DNA of 53,807 nt from Bacillota bacterium. GTDB taxonomy: Bacteria > Bacillota > Sulfobacillia > JAJZYS01 > JAJYTV01. Location: assembly GCA_021793645.1 (NCBI GenBank), contig JAJYSJ010000002.1, forward strand, positions 208,753 to 262,559, read 5' to 3'. The notes under the pieces are model-generated. The model was given only the letters and a program-made list of their open reading frames with translations, was not told the DNA's origin and did not search any database. Shown here one piece after another: positions 43,398 through 53,565 of the stretch (the stretch's first letter is position 1; the number at the start of each line of letters is the position of its first letter). The position numbers and the translations under genes are program-made.

Positions 43398-44663
43398 CTA
43401 CGACTTCAGGAAGCCGGAGTAGTTGCGCATAATCATCTGCGCCTGGATCTGCTTCATCGTGTCTAGGGCGACGCCGACGACGATCAGCAGTGCTGTGCCG
43501 CCGAAGAACACCTGGATTCCCGTGACTGCGACGATCAGGAACGGCAGGATGGCGATCAGGCCGAGGAATACTGCCCCCAAGAGCGTGATACGGCTGGATA
43601 CACGCTCAAGGTACTGCGCGGTCGGTCTGCCCGGACGGATGCCGGGAATGAATCCGCCCATCTTCCGGATATTGTCTGCCACGTCGGTCGGCTTGAAGAC
43701 GACTCCCGTATAGAAGAACGTGAACGCCACGACCAGCACGAACTCCACGACGACCATGAATGGCTGGCCCATGCTGAGGAACTGGGCGAGACCAGAGAGC
43801 TTCGGGAAGAACGATGCCAGCGTCTGCGGCAGGAACAGCAGGGAGACTGCGAAGATCAGGGGGATCACGCCTGCGGCGTTCACCTTGATCGGTATGTGCG
43901 ACGTCGTCCCCTGGTACATGCGGCGCCCCACGAGGCGCTTCGCGTACTGGACGGGAATGCGGCGCTCTCCCTCCTGCATGACGATGACCACCGCGATGAC
44001 CCCAACCGCCAACAGCAGCAGGACGAGCAGCTCGACGATGGAGATCGTCCCTGCCTGCAAGTACTGGAACGCTGTTTGGATTCCCGACGGAAGTCGGGAG
44101 ATGATGCCGGCGAAGATGATCAGCGATGCGCCATTGCCGATGCCGAACTCGGTAATCATCTCACCGATCCACATCAGGAAGACGGATCCGGCCGTCAGCA
44201 CCAGTGCGATCAGTGCGATCGACCCGACGCCAGGAGCGGTCACGACGCCTGTCAGCTTGTTCAGGGTTACCGTCGTGCCAACCGCCTGGACCAGTGCAAG
44301 GCCCACCGTCAGGTAGCGCGTCCACTGGTTGATCTTCTTCTGCCCTTCGACGCCCTCTTTCTGCAGTTCCTCGACCCGCGGTATGACCACGGTGAGAAGC
44401 TGCATGATAATCGAGGCGTTGATGTAGGGAACGATGCTCATCGCGAACACCGAGAACGTGAAGAACGCGCCGCCGGAGAAGAGGTTCAAGAGACCGAACA
44501 GGGTCACTCCACCGCTCTTCACCAGCGAGCTGAGCGCTGCGGCGTCGACGCCAGGAACCGGGATGTAGATGCCCAGGCGGAAGATGGCGAACATCATCAA
44601 CGTGAACAGTATCCGCCGCCTGAGATCTCCAGAGCGCGCAATCTGTTCCATGTTCTGGAACAT
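43398..44663 (-). CDS. secY: Protein translocase subunit SecY
   Basis: 421 residues with ten membrane helices, the channel of the Sec translocon. FRLGIYIPVPGVD, the plug region after it, NIRKMGGFIPGIRPGRPTAQYL and the cytosolic loops are typical. It is slightly shorter than E. coli SecY (443), as in other Bacillota. ATG 44661-44663 overlaps the rplO stop by one base (TGATG). Confidence 0.97.
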   Translation of the reverse strand: MFQNMEQIARSGDLRRRILFTLMMFAIFRLGIYIPVPGVDAAALSSLVKSGGVTLFGLLNLFSGGAFFTFSVFAMSIVPYINASIIMQLLTVVIPRVEELQKEGVEGQKKINQWTRYLTVGLALVQAVGTTVTLNKLTGVVTAPGVGSIALIALVLTAGSVFLMWIGEMITEFGIGNGASLIIFAGIISRLPSGIQTAFQYLQAGTISIVELLVLLLLAVGVIAVVIVMQEGERRIPVQYAKRLVGRRMYQGTTSHIPIKVNAAGVIPLIFAVSLLFLPQTLASFFPKLSGLAQFLSMGQPFMVVVEFVLVVAFTFFYTGVVFKPTDVADNIRKMGGFIPGIRPGRPTAQYLERVSSRITLLGAVFLGLIAILPFLIVAVTGIQVFFGGTALLIVVGVALDTMKQIQAQMIMRNYSGFLKS

Positions 44664-45103
44664 CAGAGTACCTCTGCCTTGCCGCCCAGCGCCTCGATCT
44701 TCTCGCGCGCGGACTGGCTGAAGGCATGCGCCTGAACCGTCAGGCGTATGGTCAGCTCACCGCGTCCGAGGATCTTGACGAGACCGTTGATCCGGTGCAG
44801 AATGCCGGACTCCAAAAGGAACTGCGGGTTCACCACGGTTCCCTCTGGCACGTCCTGCAGGCGTTCCAGGTTCACGAGCGTGTAGTGGAGCTTCTCGGGG
44901 TTGCGAAAGCCGCGCTTCGGCAGGCGGCGTTGCAGCGGGAGCTGCCCGCCCTCGAAGCCGGGACGGACACCGCCGCCGGAACGGGCGTTTTGTCCCTTGT
45001 GCCCCTTGCCGGACGTCTTGCCGAGACCCGAGCCGATGCCGCGGCCGAGGCGCTTCGGCGCAGTCTTCGCGCCTGGGTTCGGATGCAGGTCATCGAGACG
45101 CAT
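44663..45103 (-). CDS. rplO: 50S ribosomal protein L15
   Basis: 146 residues. The N-terminal glycine-rich LGRGIGSGLGKTSGKGHKGQNARSGG and FEGGQLPLQRRLPKRGF are diagnostic. ATG 45101-45103 has GGAGGTG upstream and lies inside the last 14 bases of rpmD; its stop overlaps secY. Three genes are thus chained by overlaps. Confidence 0.97.
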   Translation of the reverse strand: MRLDDLHPNPGAKTAPKRLGRGIGSGLGKTSGKGHKGQNARSGGGVRPGFEGGQLPLQRRLPKRGFRNPEKLHYTLVNLERLQDVPEGTVVNPQFLLESGILHRINGLVKILGRGELTIRLTVQAHAFSQSAREKIEALGGKAEVL

Positions 45104-45281
45104 CGGCGGGCACCTCCTCGACCTCTATCAAATGACGGATCTTGTGCAGCATGCCGCGGATGGCGGGCGTGTCGTCGTGCATCGCACTGTGGTGCAGCTT
45201 GCGCAGTCCGAGCGCCTCCGCGGTCGCGCGCTGGTCGCGGGCGTAGCCGATCGGCGAGCGCACGAGCGTGATCTTGAGCAT
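45090..45281 (-). CDS. rpmD: 50S ribosomal protein L30
   Basis: 63 residues. LKITLVRSPIGYARDQRATAEALGLRKLHHS is the typical L30 sequence; the end HKIRHLIEVEEV is standard, followed by a few extra residues. ATG 45279-45281 has GGAGGA 4 bases upstream. It lies 9 bases after rpsE. Confidence 0.96.
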   Translation of the reverse strand: MLKITLVRSPIGYARDQRATAEALGLRKLHHSAMHDDTPAIRGMLHKIRHLIEVEEVPADASR

Positions 45282-45290
45282 CTTGTCCTC

Positions 45291-45842
45291 CTACCCGATC
45301 GCCTGTGGCGTCGGTTCAGCGGCGGCAGCGACCGGTTCAGTGGTCTCAACGACCTTGCCGCGTAGCCGCATCACTTCATCGGCCGAGCGCAATTCGCGCA
45401 AGCCGGCCATCGTGGCGTAGACAACGTTGTTCGGGTTCGAGGTACCGAGCGACTTCGTGGTGATGTCGCGGATGCCGGCTAGCTCAAGCACGGCGCGTAC
45501 TGCGCCGCCGGCGATTACGCCGGTACCGGCCTTGGCCGGCTTCAGAAGTACGGCGCCAGCGCCGAAGTTGCCGAGCACCTCGTGCGGGATCGTCGTGCCG
45601 ACGCGCGGCACCTTGATCATGTGCTTCCGCGCCGCCTCGATGCCCTTCTTGATCGCGTCCGGGATCTCTTGGGCCTTGCCAAGGCCGATCCCCACGCGGC
45701 CAGCCTGGTCTCCGACGACGACCACGACAGAGAAGCTGAAGCGGCGGCCACCCTTAACGACCTTCGCCACGCGGTTGATGGAGACGACCTTCTCCTGGAA
45801 TTCGCTGTCCCGCTCGGGACGGCGCTCTCTTCCTCTCGCCAT
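45291..45842 (-). CDS. rpsE: 30S ribosomal protein S5
   Basis: 183 residues. [29 protein letters not shown] is the double-stranded-RNA-binding part; [31 protein letters not shown] follows. A C-terminal tail of about 15 residues ([18 protein letters not shown]) extends past the usual end. ATG 45840-45842 has AGGAGG upstream. Confidence 0.97.
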   Translation of the reverse strand: MARGRERRPERDSEFQEKVVSINRVAKVVKGGRRFSFSVVVVVGDQAGRVGIGLGKAQEIPDAIKKGIEAARKHMIKVPRVGTTIPHEVLGNFGAGAVLLKPAKAGTGVIAGGAVRAVLELAGIRDITTKSLGTSNPNNVVYATMAGLRELRSADEVMRLRGKVVETTEPVAAAAEPTPQAIG

Positions 45843-45852
45843 ACGAGACCTC

Positions 45853-46215
45853 CTAGAACTTCAGTCCCGCGGCACGCGCACCTTCCGCCAGGGCCGCGAC
45901 CCGGCCGTGGTAGAGGTAGCCGCCGCGGTCGAAGACGCAGGCTTCGATACCGGCGGCGATGGCGCGCTCCCCGAGCAATTGTCCGACACGGCGGGCCATG
46001 TCCGACTTGCCGTCGACCCCGGCTGTACGCAACTGCGGATCCAGCGAGGACACCGAGAGCACCGTGCGGCTTTCACCGTCGATGATCAACTGGGCGTAGA
46101 TGTGCTTCAGAGACCGGAAGACCGCAAGGCGGGGACGCTCGGCCGTACCGAAGATGCGCTTGCGCACCCGACGGTGGCGGCGCTCCCGCGCGTTCAAGGA
46201 CGCCTTCAGAACCAC
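45853..46215 (-). CDS. rplR: 50S ribosomal protein L18
   Basis: 120 residues. [31 protein letters not shown] and the ending [25 protein letters not shown] are diagnostic of the 5S rRNA-binding protein. The start is GTG at 46213-46215 with AGGAGGGG upstream. It lies 12 bases after rplF. Confidence 0.97.
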   Translation of the reverse strand: MVLKASLNARERRHRRVRKRIFGTAERPRLAVFRSLKHIYAQLIIDGESRTVLSVSSLDPQLRTAGVDGKSDMARRVGQLLGERAIAAGIEACVFDRGGYLYHGRVAALAEGARAAGLKF

Positions 46216-46227
46216 GTCGACCCCTCC

Positions 46228-46767
46228 TTACTTCTTTCCGGTCTTGCCGACCTTGCGGCGGACAACCTCGCCCTGGTAGCGGATGCCCTTGCCCTGGTAG
46301 GGCTCAGGGGGCCGCACACGCCGGATCTGCGCGGCGAGCTCGCCGACGCGTTCGCGGTCAGCTCCTTGCACCACAACGGCATTGTTGGCGGGGACCTGAA
46401 TCGCGATGCCTTCGGGCGGAACGATCTCGACCGGATGAGAGTACCCGACCGTCAGCACGAGCTTGTCGCCCTGCTTCGATGCGCGGTACCCGACGCCGAC
46501 GAGTTCGAGGCGCTTCTCGAAGCCGTTCGAGACACCCTCGACCATGTTCGCAACGAGAGTCCGTGTCAACCCGTGGAGGGCGCGATGCTTCGGCGCGTCG
46601 CTCGGGCGGGTGACGACGACTTCCGCGCCCTGCAGCGTCACCTGGATCTCCGGGCTGAGTAGCCGGGAGAGGACGCCCTTCGGTCCAGTGACGCGGACGG
46701 CGCTTCCCTCGAGCTCCACCTTCACCCCGGTCGGGACCGGGATCGGCCGCTTGCCTATGCGGGACAC
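46228..46767 (-). CDS. rplF: 50S ribosomal protein L6
   Basis: 179 residues with the two repeated domains of L6: [16 protein letters not shown] at the start and [27 protein letters not shown] at the end. The start is GTG at 46765-46767 with GGGAGGTGA upstream. It lies 13 bases after rpsH, in standard spc order. Confidence 0.97.
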   Translation of the reverse strand: MSRIGKRPIPVPTGVKVELEGSAVRVTGPKGVLSRLLSPEIQVTLQGAEVVVTRPSDAPKHRALHGLTRTLVANMVEGVSNGFEKRLELVGVGYRASKQGDKLVLTVGYSHPVEIVPPEGIAIQVPANNAVVVQGADRERVGELAAQIRRVRPPEPYQGKGIRYQGEVVRRKVGKTGKK

Positions 46768-46780
46768 GTCATCACCTCCC

Positions 46781-47179
46781 CTACCAGATGTAGCAGAGCA
46801 CTTCGCCGCCGAGGCCGAGGCGCCGTGCCTCCGCGTCGGTCACGATGCCCTTGGATGTGGACACGACTGCGACACCGATGCCCCCTAGGACGCGGGGCAT
46901 CTGGTCCTTGCGCGCATACACGCGCAGGCCGGGGCGAGAGATGCGCCGGATGCCCATCAGGACGCGCTTGCGATCCGGGCCGTACTTGAGGTGCACGCGC
47001 AGAACGCCCTGCGGTCCCTCGTTGATGCGCTCGTAGCTCTGAATGAACCCTTCTTCGCGAAGGATTGCCGCGATGGACTCCTTGATGCGAGAGGCCGGAA
47101 TATCGACCGCCTCGTGGCGTGCAGAACTGGCGTTGCGCACGCGGGTCAGCATGTCGGCGATCGGATCTGTCATCACCAT
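46781..47179 (-). CDS. rpsH: 30S ribosomal protein S8
   Basis: 132 residues from ATG 47177-47179 (AAGGGGG upstream); the product starts [17 protein letters not shown], and the inner ATG at 47171-47173 is the start used in many homologues. The open frame further upstream lies in rpsZ and is not coding. The end [26 protein letters not shown] is diagnostic. Confidence 0.96.
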   Translation of the reverse strand: MVMTDPIADMLTRVRNASSARHEAVDIPASRIKESIAAILREEGFIQSYERINEGPQGVLRVHLKYGPDRKRVLMGIRRISRPGLRVYARKDQMPRVLGGIGVAVVSTSKGIVTDAEARRLGLGGEVLCYIW

Positions 47180-47192
47180 GCGCCTTGCCCCC

Positions 47193-47378
47193 TTACCAGC
47201 TCGCCTTGCGCACGCCCGGGATCTCACCGCGGAGCGCGTGCTGGCGGAAGCAGTGCCGACACAGCCCGAAATGCCGGAGATAGGCGCGGGAGCGCCCGCA
47301 CTCACGACAACGGTTGTAGCCGCGCACCAGATACTTCTGGGGGCGCTGCGACTTGGCGATCAGTGATTTCTTGGCCAA
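47193..47378 (-). CDS. rpsZ: 30S ribosomal protein S14, type Z (zinc-binding)
   Basis: 61 residues. Cys24-x2-Cys27 and Cys40-x2-Cys43 hold zinc, the short C+ form typical of Gram-positive bacteria. [19 protein letters not shown] and [19 protein letters not shown] are typical. The start is TTG at 47376-47378 with GGAGGGGAG upstream; no other start codon is possible at this length. Confidence 0.97.
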   Translation of the reverse strand: MAKKSLIAKSQRPQKYLVRGYNRCRECGRSRAYLRHFGLCRHCFRQHALRGEIPGVRKASW

Positions 47379-47389
47379 GTTCTCCCCTC

Positions 47390-47932
47390 CTACTGTTCGC
47401 GGAATGGCATGCCGAGAACCTTGAGGAGCTCTTTCGCTTCCTCATCGGTCTGGGCTGAAGTTACGATCACGATATCCATTCCCCGGATCTTCTCTACCTT
47501 GTCGTAGTCGATCTCCGGGAAGATGAGCTGCTCCTTGACGCCGAGGGCGTAGTTGCCGCGGCCGTCGAAGCCCTTAGAAGAAACCCCGCGGAAGTCGCGC
47601 ACGCGCGGAAGCGCGACGCCGATCAGCCGCTCGAGGAAGTCGTACATCCGCTGTCCGCGCAGGGTTACCTTGGCGCCGATCGCCATGCCCGCACGAATCT
47701 TGAAGGACGAGATCGACTTCTTCGCCTTGGTCACGACGGGGCGCTGGCCGGTGATCTGGCCGAGTTCGGTCACTGCCGACTCGAGCAGCTTGGGGTTCTG
47801 CACGGCCTCGCCCACGCCCATGTTGATCACGATCTTCTCAACCTTCGGCACTTGCATCGGGTTCTTGTACTGGAAGCGCTGCGTCAGCGCAGGGACCGCT
47901 TCCGAGATGTACCGCTCCTTGATCGTCGCCAT
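47390..47932 (-). CDS. rplE: 50S ribosomal protein L5
   Basis: 180 residues. [47 protein letters not shown], and the ending [25 protein letters not shown] are diagnostic. L5 binds 5S rRNA and the P-site tRNA. ATG 47930-47932 has AGGAGGCAGGC upstream; it lies 9 bases after rplX. Confidence 0.97.
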   Translation of the reverse strand: MATIKERYISEAVPALTQRFQYKNPMQVPKVEKIVINMGVGEAVQNPKLLESAVTELGQITGQRPVVTKAKKSISSFKIRAGMAIGAKVTLRGQRMYDFLERLIGVALPRVRDFRGVSSKGFDGRGNYALGVKEQLIFPEIDYDKVEKIRGMDIVIVTSAQTDEEAKELLKVLGMPFREQ

Positions 47933-47941
47933 GCCTGCCTC

Positions 47942-48259
47942 CTAGCGTCCGAGCGGGTTGCCGCAGCTGCGGCACACGCGCTCGCGAACCTCGCCATTAC
48001 GGTTGATGGCGACCCGCGCTGGCTTTCCGCAGTGACTGCAGTAGGGCATCACATTGGAGAGATGGATGGGGCCTTCACGGGTGATGATGCCGGCCTGCAT
48101 CACTTGCTGCGTCGCCTTCTGGTGACGCTTGTGCTTGTTCAGCCCTTCGACGACCACCCGGCCATCCTTGGGCACAACCCGCAGCACGGTGCCGCGGCGG
48201 CCCTTGTCCTTGCCGGCGATGACCTCCACTTGGTCACCCTTGCGAATGCGCTCTGACAT
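47942..48259 (-). CDS. rplX: 50S ribosomal protein L24 with zinc-ribbon cysteines
   Basis: 105 residues. The KOW motif is in IRKGDQVEVIAGKDKGRRGTVLRV. The C-terminal half has CSHCGKPARV and CRSCGNPLG, two CxxC pairs that can bind zinc, as in some Thermus and Bacillota L24 proteins. ATG 48257-48259 follows the rplN stop with no gap (TAGATG), so translation is coupled. Confidence 0.96.
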   Translation of the reverse strand: MSERIRKGDQVEVIAGKDKGRRGTVLRVVPKDGRVVVEGLNKHKRHQKATQQVMQAGIITREGPIHLSNVMPYCSHCGKPARVAINRNGEVRERVCRSCGNPLGR

Positions 48260-48628
48260 CTAGAGCACCTCCGGAGCGAGCGAGATGATCTTCATGAACT
48301 CACGCTCGCGCAACTCGCGGGCAACCGGTCCGAAGATGCGGGTGCCGCGCGGTTCCCTCTCGTCGCGCAGGATCACGGCAGCGTTGTCATCGAAACGGAT
48401 GTGCGACCCGTCCCCACGCTGCAGGCCCCGGCGCGAACGAACGACCACTGCCTTCACGACATCGCCCTTCTTGACGACCCCGCCCGGCGCCGCCTGCTTG
48501 ACGGCGCAGACAATTACGTCGCCGATGTTGGCGTAGCGACGCATCGAACCACCGAGCACCTTGATGCACTGCAGTTCCTTCGCGCCGGTGTTGTCCGCCA
48601 CCGTCAGGCGGGTCTGTACCATGATCAC
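48260..48628 (-). CDS. rplN: 50S ribosomal protein L14
   Basis: 122 residues, the standard length, from GTG 48626-48628 with AGGAGG 8 bases upstream; an in-frame ATG two codons later is further from the SD than usual. [21 protein letters not shown] and the ending [19 protein letters not shown] are diagnostic. Confidence 0.97.
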   Translation of the reverse strand: MIMVQTRLTVADNTGAKELQCIKVLGGSMRRYANIGDVIVCAVKQAAPGGVVKKGDVVKAVVVRSRRGLQRGDGSHIRFDDNAAVILRDEREPRGTRIFGPVARELREREFMKIISLAPEVL

Positions 48629-48640
48629 CCTGTAGGCCTC

Positions 48641-48901
48641 CTAACGCGCCCGGTCGACGATTTCAACCACGCGCCAGCGCTTCTCGCGCGACAGGGGCCG
48701 CGTCTCCATGACGCGCACGGTATCCCCGATCTTGGCCTGGTTCTCCTCGTCGTGGGCCTTCAGCGTCTTCGTACTGCGGATTCGGCGTCCGTACAGCGGG
48801 TGGGCGTGGATCTCTTCGACCGCGACGACCACCGTCTTCTCCATCTTGTCGGACACCACCCGGCCGAGCCGGGTCTTGCGCATGCCGCGCTCCTCGCTCA
48901 A
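48641..48901 (-). CDS. rpsQ: 30S ribosomal protein S17
   Basis: 86 residues. [22 protein letters not shown] and [19 protein letters not shown] are diagnostic. The start is TTG at 48899-48901 with AGGGAGG about 8 bases upstream; an ATG six codons in lacks an SD. It lies 13 bases after rpmC. Confidence 0.96.
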   Translation of the reverse strand: MSEERGMRKTRLGRVVSDKMEKTVVVAVEEIHAHPLYGRRIRSTKTLKAHDEENQAKIGDTVRVMETRPLSREKRWRVVEIVDRAR

Positions 48902-48914
48902 ATGCGCATCCTCC

Positions 48915-49115
48915 CTAGGCCTCCATGCCGAGTTCGCGCAGGTGCTGAACGGTCTTCAGCTGGGCGATTGAACGCCGTACCTCGCGGATTCGCATGGGGT
49001 TCTCGAGTTGGCCGGTGGCCGCCTGGAAGCGCAGGTTGAAGAGCTCGCCCTTCAGGTCCTTGACCTTCTTGTCGATCTCGTCGCCCGAGAGGCGGGCAAT
49101 CTCATTCCGCTTCAC
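48915..49115 (-). CDS. rpmC: 50S ribosomal protein L29
   Basis: 66 residues from the GTG at 49113-49115 with GGGAGGGG 9 bases upstream; an ATG three codons earlier abuts the SD and is unlikely. [30 protein letters not shown] and [23 protein letters not shown] are typical. The first 14 bases overlap rplP. Confidence 0.95.
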   Translation of the reverse strand: MKRNEIARLSGDEIDKKVKDLKGELFNLRFQAATGQLENPMRIREVRRSIAQLKTVQHLRELGMEA

Positions 49116-49545
49116 TTGCCACATCCCCTCCCGGTACCTGCTCCCGCGCCTCGAAGCGCGTCCGGATCGGCAGCTTGTGTCCTGCAAGGCGCATTGCCTC
49201 ACGGGCCACCTCCGCCGGCACGCCGCTCATCTCGAAGAGTACGCGGCCCGGCTTCACCACGGCCACCCAGTACTCCGGAGAACCCTTGCCGGAACCCATG
49301 CGAGTCTCGGCCGGCTTCTTCGTAAACGGGTGGTCCGGGAAGATCTTGATCCAGACCTTTCCGCCGCGGCGAATGTGCCTTGTCATGGCGATACGCGCTG
49401 CTTCGATCTGCCGATCTGTGATCCAGGCGGCTTCGAGCGCGATCAGTCCGTACTCGCCATCGATGATGCGGTTGCCTCGGGTCGCAAGACCCGCACGACG
49501 TCCGCGGTGCAGCTTGCGGAACTTGGTGCGCTTAGGCTGCAGCAT
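49102..49545 (-). CDS. rplP: 50S ribosomal protein L16
   Basis: 147 residues. [19 protein letters not shown], the [23 protein letters not shown] loop with the conserved Arg of the peptidyl-transferase region, and [17 protein letters not shown] are diagnostic. ATG 49543-49545 follows rpsC by one base; the GGGGGGCAGTG before it serves as SD. Confidence 0.97.
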   Translation of the reverse strand: MLQPKRTKFRKLHRGRRAGLATRGNRIIDGEYGLIALEAAWITDRQIEAARIAMTRHIRRGGKVWIKIFPDHPFTKKPAETRMGSGKGSPEYWVAVVKPGRVLFEMSGVPAEVAREAMRLAGHKLPIRTRFEAREQVPGGDVASEAE

Positions 49546-49546
49546 C

Positions 49547-50203
49547 TCACTGCCCCCCTTGCGCGACGGCGCGGGTGTGGTAGATCTCGCCCTTGTAGAT
49601 CCAGACCTTCACGCCGATCTGGCCGTAGGTCGTGTGGGCTTCGGCGAACCCGTAGTCGATGTCCGCGCGCAGCGTGTGCAGGGGGACGGTGCCCTCCCAG
49701 TACCACTCGCGGCGGTGCATTTCCGCGCCACCCAGCCGACCCGAGCTCATCACCTTGACGCCCTTGGCGCCCTGGCGCATCGCCCGCTGGACGGCCTGCT
49801 TCATCGCACGCTTGAACGCAACGCGCTTCTCGAGCTGCGTAGCGATCGACTCGGCGATCAGCTGGGCATCGGTGTCAGGATTCTTGATCTCCACGATGTT
49901 GATATGAACCTGCTTCTTTGTGCGCACCTCGAGCAGGCGCCGTAGACCGTCCACACCTGCGCCGCCCTTGCCGATCACGATGCCCGGTTTGGCGGTGTGG
50001 ATGAAGACCTTCAGGCGGTTCGCCGCGCGCTCGATCTCGATGCGGGCGATGCCGGCCTGGTAGTTCTGGCGCTTGATCAGCTTGCGCAGCCAGGTGTCCT
50101 CGGCGAGCTGGTCCGGGAAGTTCTTGCGGCTGGCGTACCAGCGCGAGTCCCAGTCCTTGATCACGCCGATGCGCATGCCCTTCGGGTGTACCTTCTGACC
50201 CAC
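49547..50203 (-). CDS. rpsC: 30S ribosomal protein S3
   Basis: 218 residues from the GTG at 50201-50203, giving the usual [19 protein letters not shown] start; AGGGGTG lies 5 bases upstream at the end of rplV. The KH domain is at [22 protein letters not shown]. The end [23 protein letters not shown] is standard. Two bases separate it from rplV. Confidence 0.97.
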   Translation of the reverse strand: MGQKVHPKGMRIGVIKDWDSRWYASRKNFPDQLAEDTWLRKLIKRQNYQAGIARIEIERAANRLKVFIHTAKPGIVIGKGGAGVDGLRRLLEVRTKKQVHINIVEIKNPDTDAQLIAESIATQLEKRVAFKRAMKQAVQRAMRQGAKGVKVMSSGRLGGAEMHRREWYWEGTVPLHTLRADIDYGFAEAHTTYGQIGVKVWIYKGEIYHTRAVAQGGQ

Positions 50204-50205
50204 CG

Positions 50206-50556
50206 TTACACCCCTCTCTCGCGCACGACGACAGTGATGTGCGAGGTGCGCTTCAGGATCGCGTACATCTGGCCGCGGTAGCGGGGATGCGCCCGCTTCA
50301 GCGTCGGCCCCTGGTCGACATACGCTTCGGAGACGTAGAGGTCCTCGCGGCGCATGTCGTGGTTCTCGGTCGCGTTGGCCGCCGCCGAACGCACCAGCTT
50401 CTCGATGATCGGCGCCGCGCGCTTCGGCGTGTACGCCAGGATTGCGAGCGCCTCGTCCAGGTCCCTGCCCCGGATCGCGTCCACGACGATCCGGCACTTG
50501 CGGGGCGCGATGCGCACGTAGCGCAGTACGGCCCTGGCCCCTCCGGTCTTCTGCAT
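50206..50556 (-). CDS. rplV: 50S ribosomal protein L22
   Basis: 116 residues from ATG 50554-50556 with AAGGTG 6 bases upstream; a GTG three codons earlier is possible. [19 protein letters not shown] and the loop sequence [24 protein letters not shown], which lines the exit tunnel, are diagnostic. Its SD overlaps the end of rpsS. Confidence 0.96.
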   Translation of the reverse strand: MQKTGGARAVLRYVRIAPRKCRIVVDAIRGRDLDEALAILAYTPKRAAPIIEKLVRSAAANATENHDMRREDLYVSEAYVDQGPTLKRAHPRYRGQMYAILKRTSHITVVVRERGV

Positions 50557-50566
50557 GGTGGTCACC

Positions 50567-50851
50567 TTACTTCAGCGCCGAGGAGCGCTCGGTGTGGTTG
50601 CCGTGGCCACGGAAGGTGCGGGTCGGGGCGAATTCCCCGAGCCGGTGACCGACCATGTCCTCGGTGATGTAGACCGGGATGTGCTTGCGACCATCGTGGA
50701 CTGCGATGGTGTGCCCAATCATCTCCGGCGTGATCTGCGCGGCGCGCGCCCAGATCTTGATGATGCGCTTCTGACCGGCTTCGTTCATCTCCGCGATCTT
50801 CTTGCGGAGGTGATCCGGCACGTACGGTCCCTTCTTCAGCGAGCGTCCCAT
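50567..50851 (-). CDS. rpsS: 30S ribosomal protein S19
   Basis: 94 residues. [45 protein letters not shown] and [18 protein letters not shown] are diagnostic. ATG 50849-50851 has AAGGAGGGGAT upstream. It lies 12 bases after rplB. Confidence 0.97.
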   Translation of the reverse strand: MGRSLKKGPYVPDHLRKKIAEMNEAGQKRIIKIWARAAQITPEMIGHTIAVHDGRKHIPVYITEDMVGHRLGEFAPTRTFRGHGNHTERSSALK

Positions 50852-50863
50852 GCGATCCCCTCC

Positions 50864-51688
<825 letters not shown>

Positions 51689-51691
51689 CCC

Positions 51692-51976
51692 TTACACCCC
51701 CTCGAAGAGCTGAATGCTCTGGCCTGGCTTGAGTTGGACGATGGCCTTCTTCCAGTCCGCCCGGAAGCCCTTCGTCACGCCCTGCCGCCGCAGCTTGCCA
51801 CGCATCCGCATGGTGTGCACGGAAAGCACGTTGACCTTGAAGATCTCCTCCACGGCCCGCTTGATCTCCGGCTTGTTCGCCGTCAGTGCGACGCGGAAGG
51901 TGTACTTGCCAAGCGCCATCTGCTCGTTCGACTTCTCGGTGATGATCGGCCGAACGAGGACTTCGCTGCTCTCCAT
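51692..51976 (-). CDS. rplW: 50S ribosomal protein L23
   Basis: 94 residues from ATG 51974-51976, overlapping the rplD stop by one base (TAATG); the open frame upstream is not coding. LVRPIITEKSNEQMALGKYTFRVALTANKPEIKRAVEEIF is diagnostic. L23 docks trigger factor and SRP at the tunnel exit. Confidence 0.96.
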   Translation of the reverse strand: MESSEVLVRPIITEKSNEQMALGKYTFRVALTANKPEIKRAVEEIFKVNVLSVHTMRMRGKLRRQGVTKGFRADWKKAIVQLKPGQSIQLFEGV

Positions 51977-52593
51977 TAGGCGAGCACCTCCTCGATGCGC
52001 GCTACGGCTGCGCGCGTGCAAACGATCTTCGGGTAGCGCAGCACGGCGTGGACACTAAGGTCCTGGGCGACCATCGCCCCCGCCTTCGGCAGGTTGCGCG
52101 CCGAGAGCGTAATCTCGGTACGCGCCTCCTCCGTGACGAACAGTGCGCGTTCAGCCTGAAGCGCCTTGAGGACCGCCGCGAACTCCTTCGTCTTCGGCCC
52201 CGCGAGCTGAAGACTTTCGAGCACGACGAGATCGCCCGCCTGGGCCCGCGCCGAAAGGGCGGCGCGCAGTGCGGCGCGGCGCATCTTGCGCGGCAGATCC
52301 TGGCGGTAGCTACGCGGGTGCGGACCGAAGGTCACGCCGCCCTTGCGCCACAGCGGACTCCGGATGGATCCCTGGCGCGCACGCCCGGTGCCCTTTTGGC
52401 GCCACGGCTTGCGGCCTCCGCCGCGGACCTCGCTGCGGAGCTTGGTGTCCGAGGTGCCATGCCGCTGGTTTGCCAGCGTCGCGACGACCGCCTGGTGCAC
52501 GAGACCGGGGTTCGATGGTGCGTTCCAGACGCTTTCCGCAAGCTCGATCTCGCCGACCGGCTCGCCCGTCTGGTTCAGGACTTGTGCCTTCAC
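51976..52593 (-). CDS. rplD: 50S ribosomal protein L4
   Basis: 205 residues. The tunnel loop RSEVRGGGRKPWRQKGTGRARQGSIRSPLWRKGGVTFGP is diagnostic. The start is GTG at 52591-52593, overlapping rplC by four bases (GTGA). In E. coli L4 controls its own operon; no matching leader can be judged here because the operon start lies outside the window. Confidence 0.97.
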   Translation of the reverse strand: MKAQVLNQTGEPVGEIELAESVWNAPSNPGLVHQAVVATLANQRHGTSDTKLRSEVRGGGRKPWRQKGTGRARQGSIRSPLWRKGGVTFGPHPRSYRQDLPRKMRRAALRAALSARAQAGDLVVLESLQLAGPKTKEFAAVLKALQAERALFVTEEARTEITLSARNLPKAGAMVAQDLSVHAVLRYPKIVCTRAAVARIEEVLA

Positions 52594-53228
52594 GCCTTCT
52601 TCCCCCTCCTCTTCACACTCTGGCGGATCTCCACGATTGCCCCACGAACACCGGGAACAGCGCCACGGACCAGAAGCAGATTGCGATCCGCATCGACGCG
52701 GATCACCTGAAGCGCCTGAACAGTCACGCGCTCGTTGCCGTAATGGCCCGGCAGCCGACGGCCTTTGAAGACCTTGCCGCCGCCGCCCGACATACGGGAC
52801 GAGAGCGACCCGGGACCGCGGTGGTACTTCGAGCCGTGGGTCATCGGCCCGCGGTGGAAGCCCCAGCGCTTGATGCCGCCGGTGAACCCATGGCCCTTTG
52901 AGCGTCCACGCACATCGACGTACTCTCCGGCGGAGAAAATGTCGACGCGCACCTCGCCCTCGGGTGCATCCTCGCCGTCGGCGAGGAGCATCTCCCGCAG
53001 CAGGCGCGACGGTGCGCCCTCAGCATTCTTGAACTGGCCGGCATAGGGCCGGCTTGCGCGCCGTACGCGGCCGTAACCGAGCACCGCAGCACGGTAGCCG
53101 TCCTTCTCCTCCGCTTTGACGCGGATGACAGGGCACGGACCTGCCTCGATGACCGTCACCGAGACGGCGCGCCCGGTTTCGTCGAAGATCCGTGTCATGC
53201 CGAGCTTTCGCCCGATGATCCCCTTCAA
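52590..53228 (-). CDS. rplC: 50S ribosomal protein L3
   Basis: 212 residues. KGIIGRKLGMTRIFDETGRAV at the start and RGRSKGHGFTGGIKRWGFHRGPMTHGSKYHRGPGS are diagnostic. The start is TTG at 53226-53228 with GGGAGGT about 8 bases upstream; no alternative start is nearby. It lies 17 bases after rpsJ. Confidence 0.97.
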   Translation of the reverse strand: MKGIIGRKLGMTRIFDETGRAVSVTVIEAGPCPVIRVKAEEKDGYRAAVLGYGRVRRASRPYAGQFKNAEGAPSRLLREMLLADGEDAPEGEVRVDIFSAGEYVDVRGRSKGHGFTGGIKRWGFHRGPMTHGSKYHRGPGSLSSRMSGGGGKVFKGRRLPGHYGNERVTVQALQVIRVDADRNLLLVRGAVPGVRGAIVEIRQSVKRRGKKA

Positions 53229-53245
53229 CTGCGCCTACCTCCCGG

Positions 53246-53554
53246 CTAGAGCTTGATTTCGATGTCCACTCCGGCCGGCAGGTCGAGGCGCATCAGCGCG
53301 TCCACCGTCTTAGGCGTGGCGTCCAGGATGTCGATCAGGCGCTTGTGAGTGCGCATCTCGAACTGCTCCCGGATGTCCTTCTCGCCGTTCGGAGCCGTAA
53401 GGATGGTGTAGATACTCTTCTCGGTGGGCAGCGGGACGGGGCCAGCTACGCCGGCTCCCGTCCGCTTCGCCGTGTCGACGATGCGTTCTGCGGACTGGTC
53501 AAGCACCTTGTGGTCGAACGCCTTCAAGCGGATGCGGATTTTCTGCGCGGGCAC
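53246..53554 (-). CDS. rpsJ: 30S ribosomal protein S10
   Basis: 102 residues. [30 protein letters not shown] and the end [14 protein letters not shown] are diagnostic. The start is GTG at 53552-53554 with GGAGGTG 5 bases upstream. Only 11 bases separate it from tuf, so str and S10 operons are probably joined, as in many Bacillota and thermophiles. Confidence 0.97.
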   Translation of the reverse strand: MPAQKIRIRLKAFDHKVLDQSAERIVDTAKRTGAGVAGPVPLPTEKSIYTILTAPNGEKDIREQFEMRTHKRLIDILDATPKTVDALMRLDLPAGVDIEIKL

Positions 53555-53565
53555 GATGCACCTCC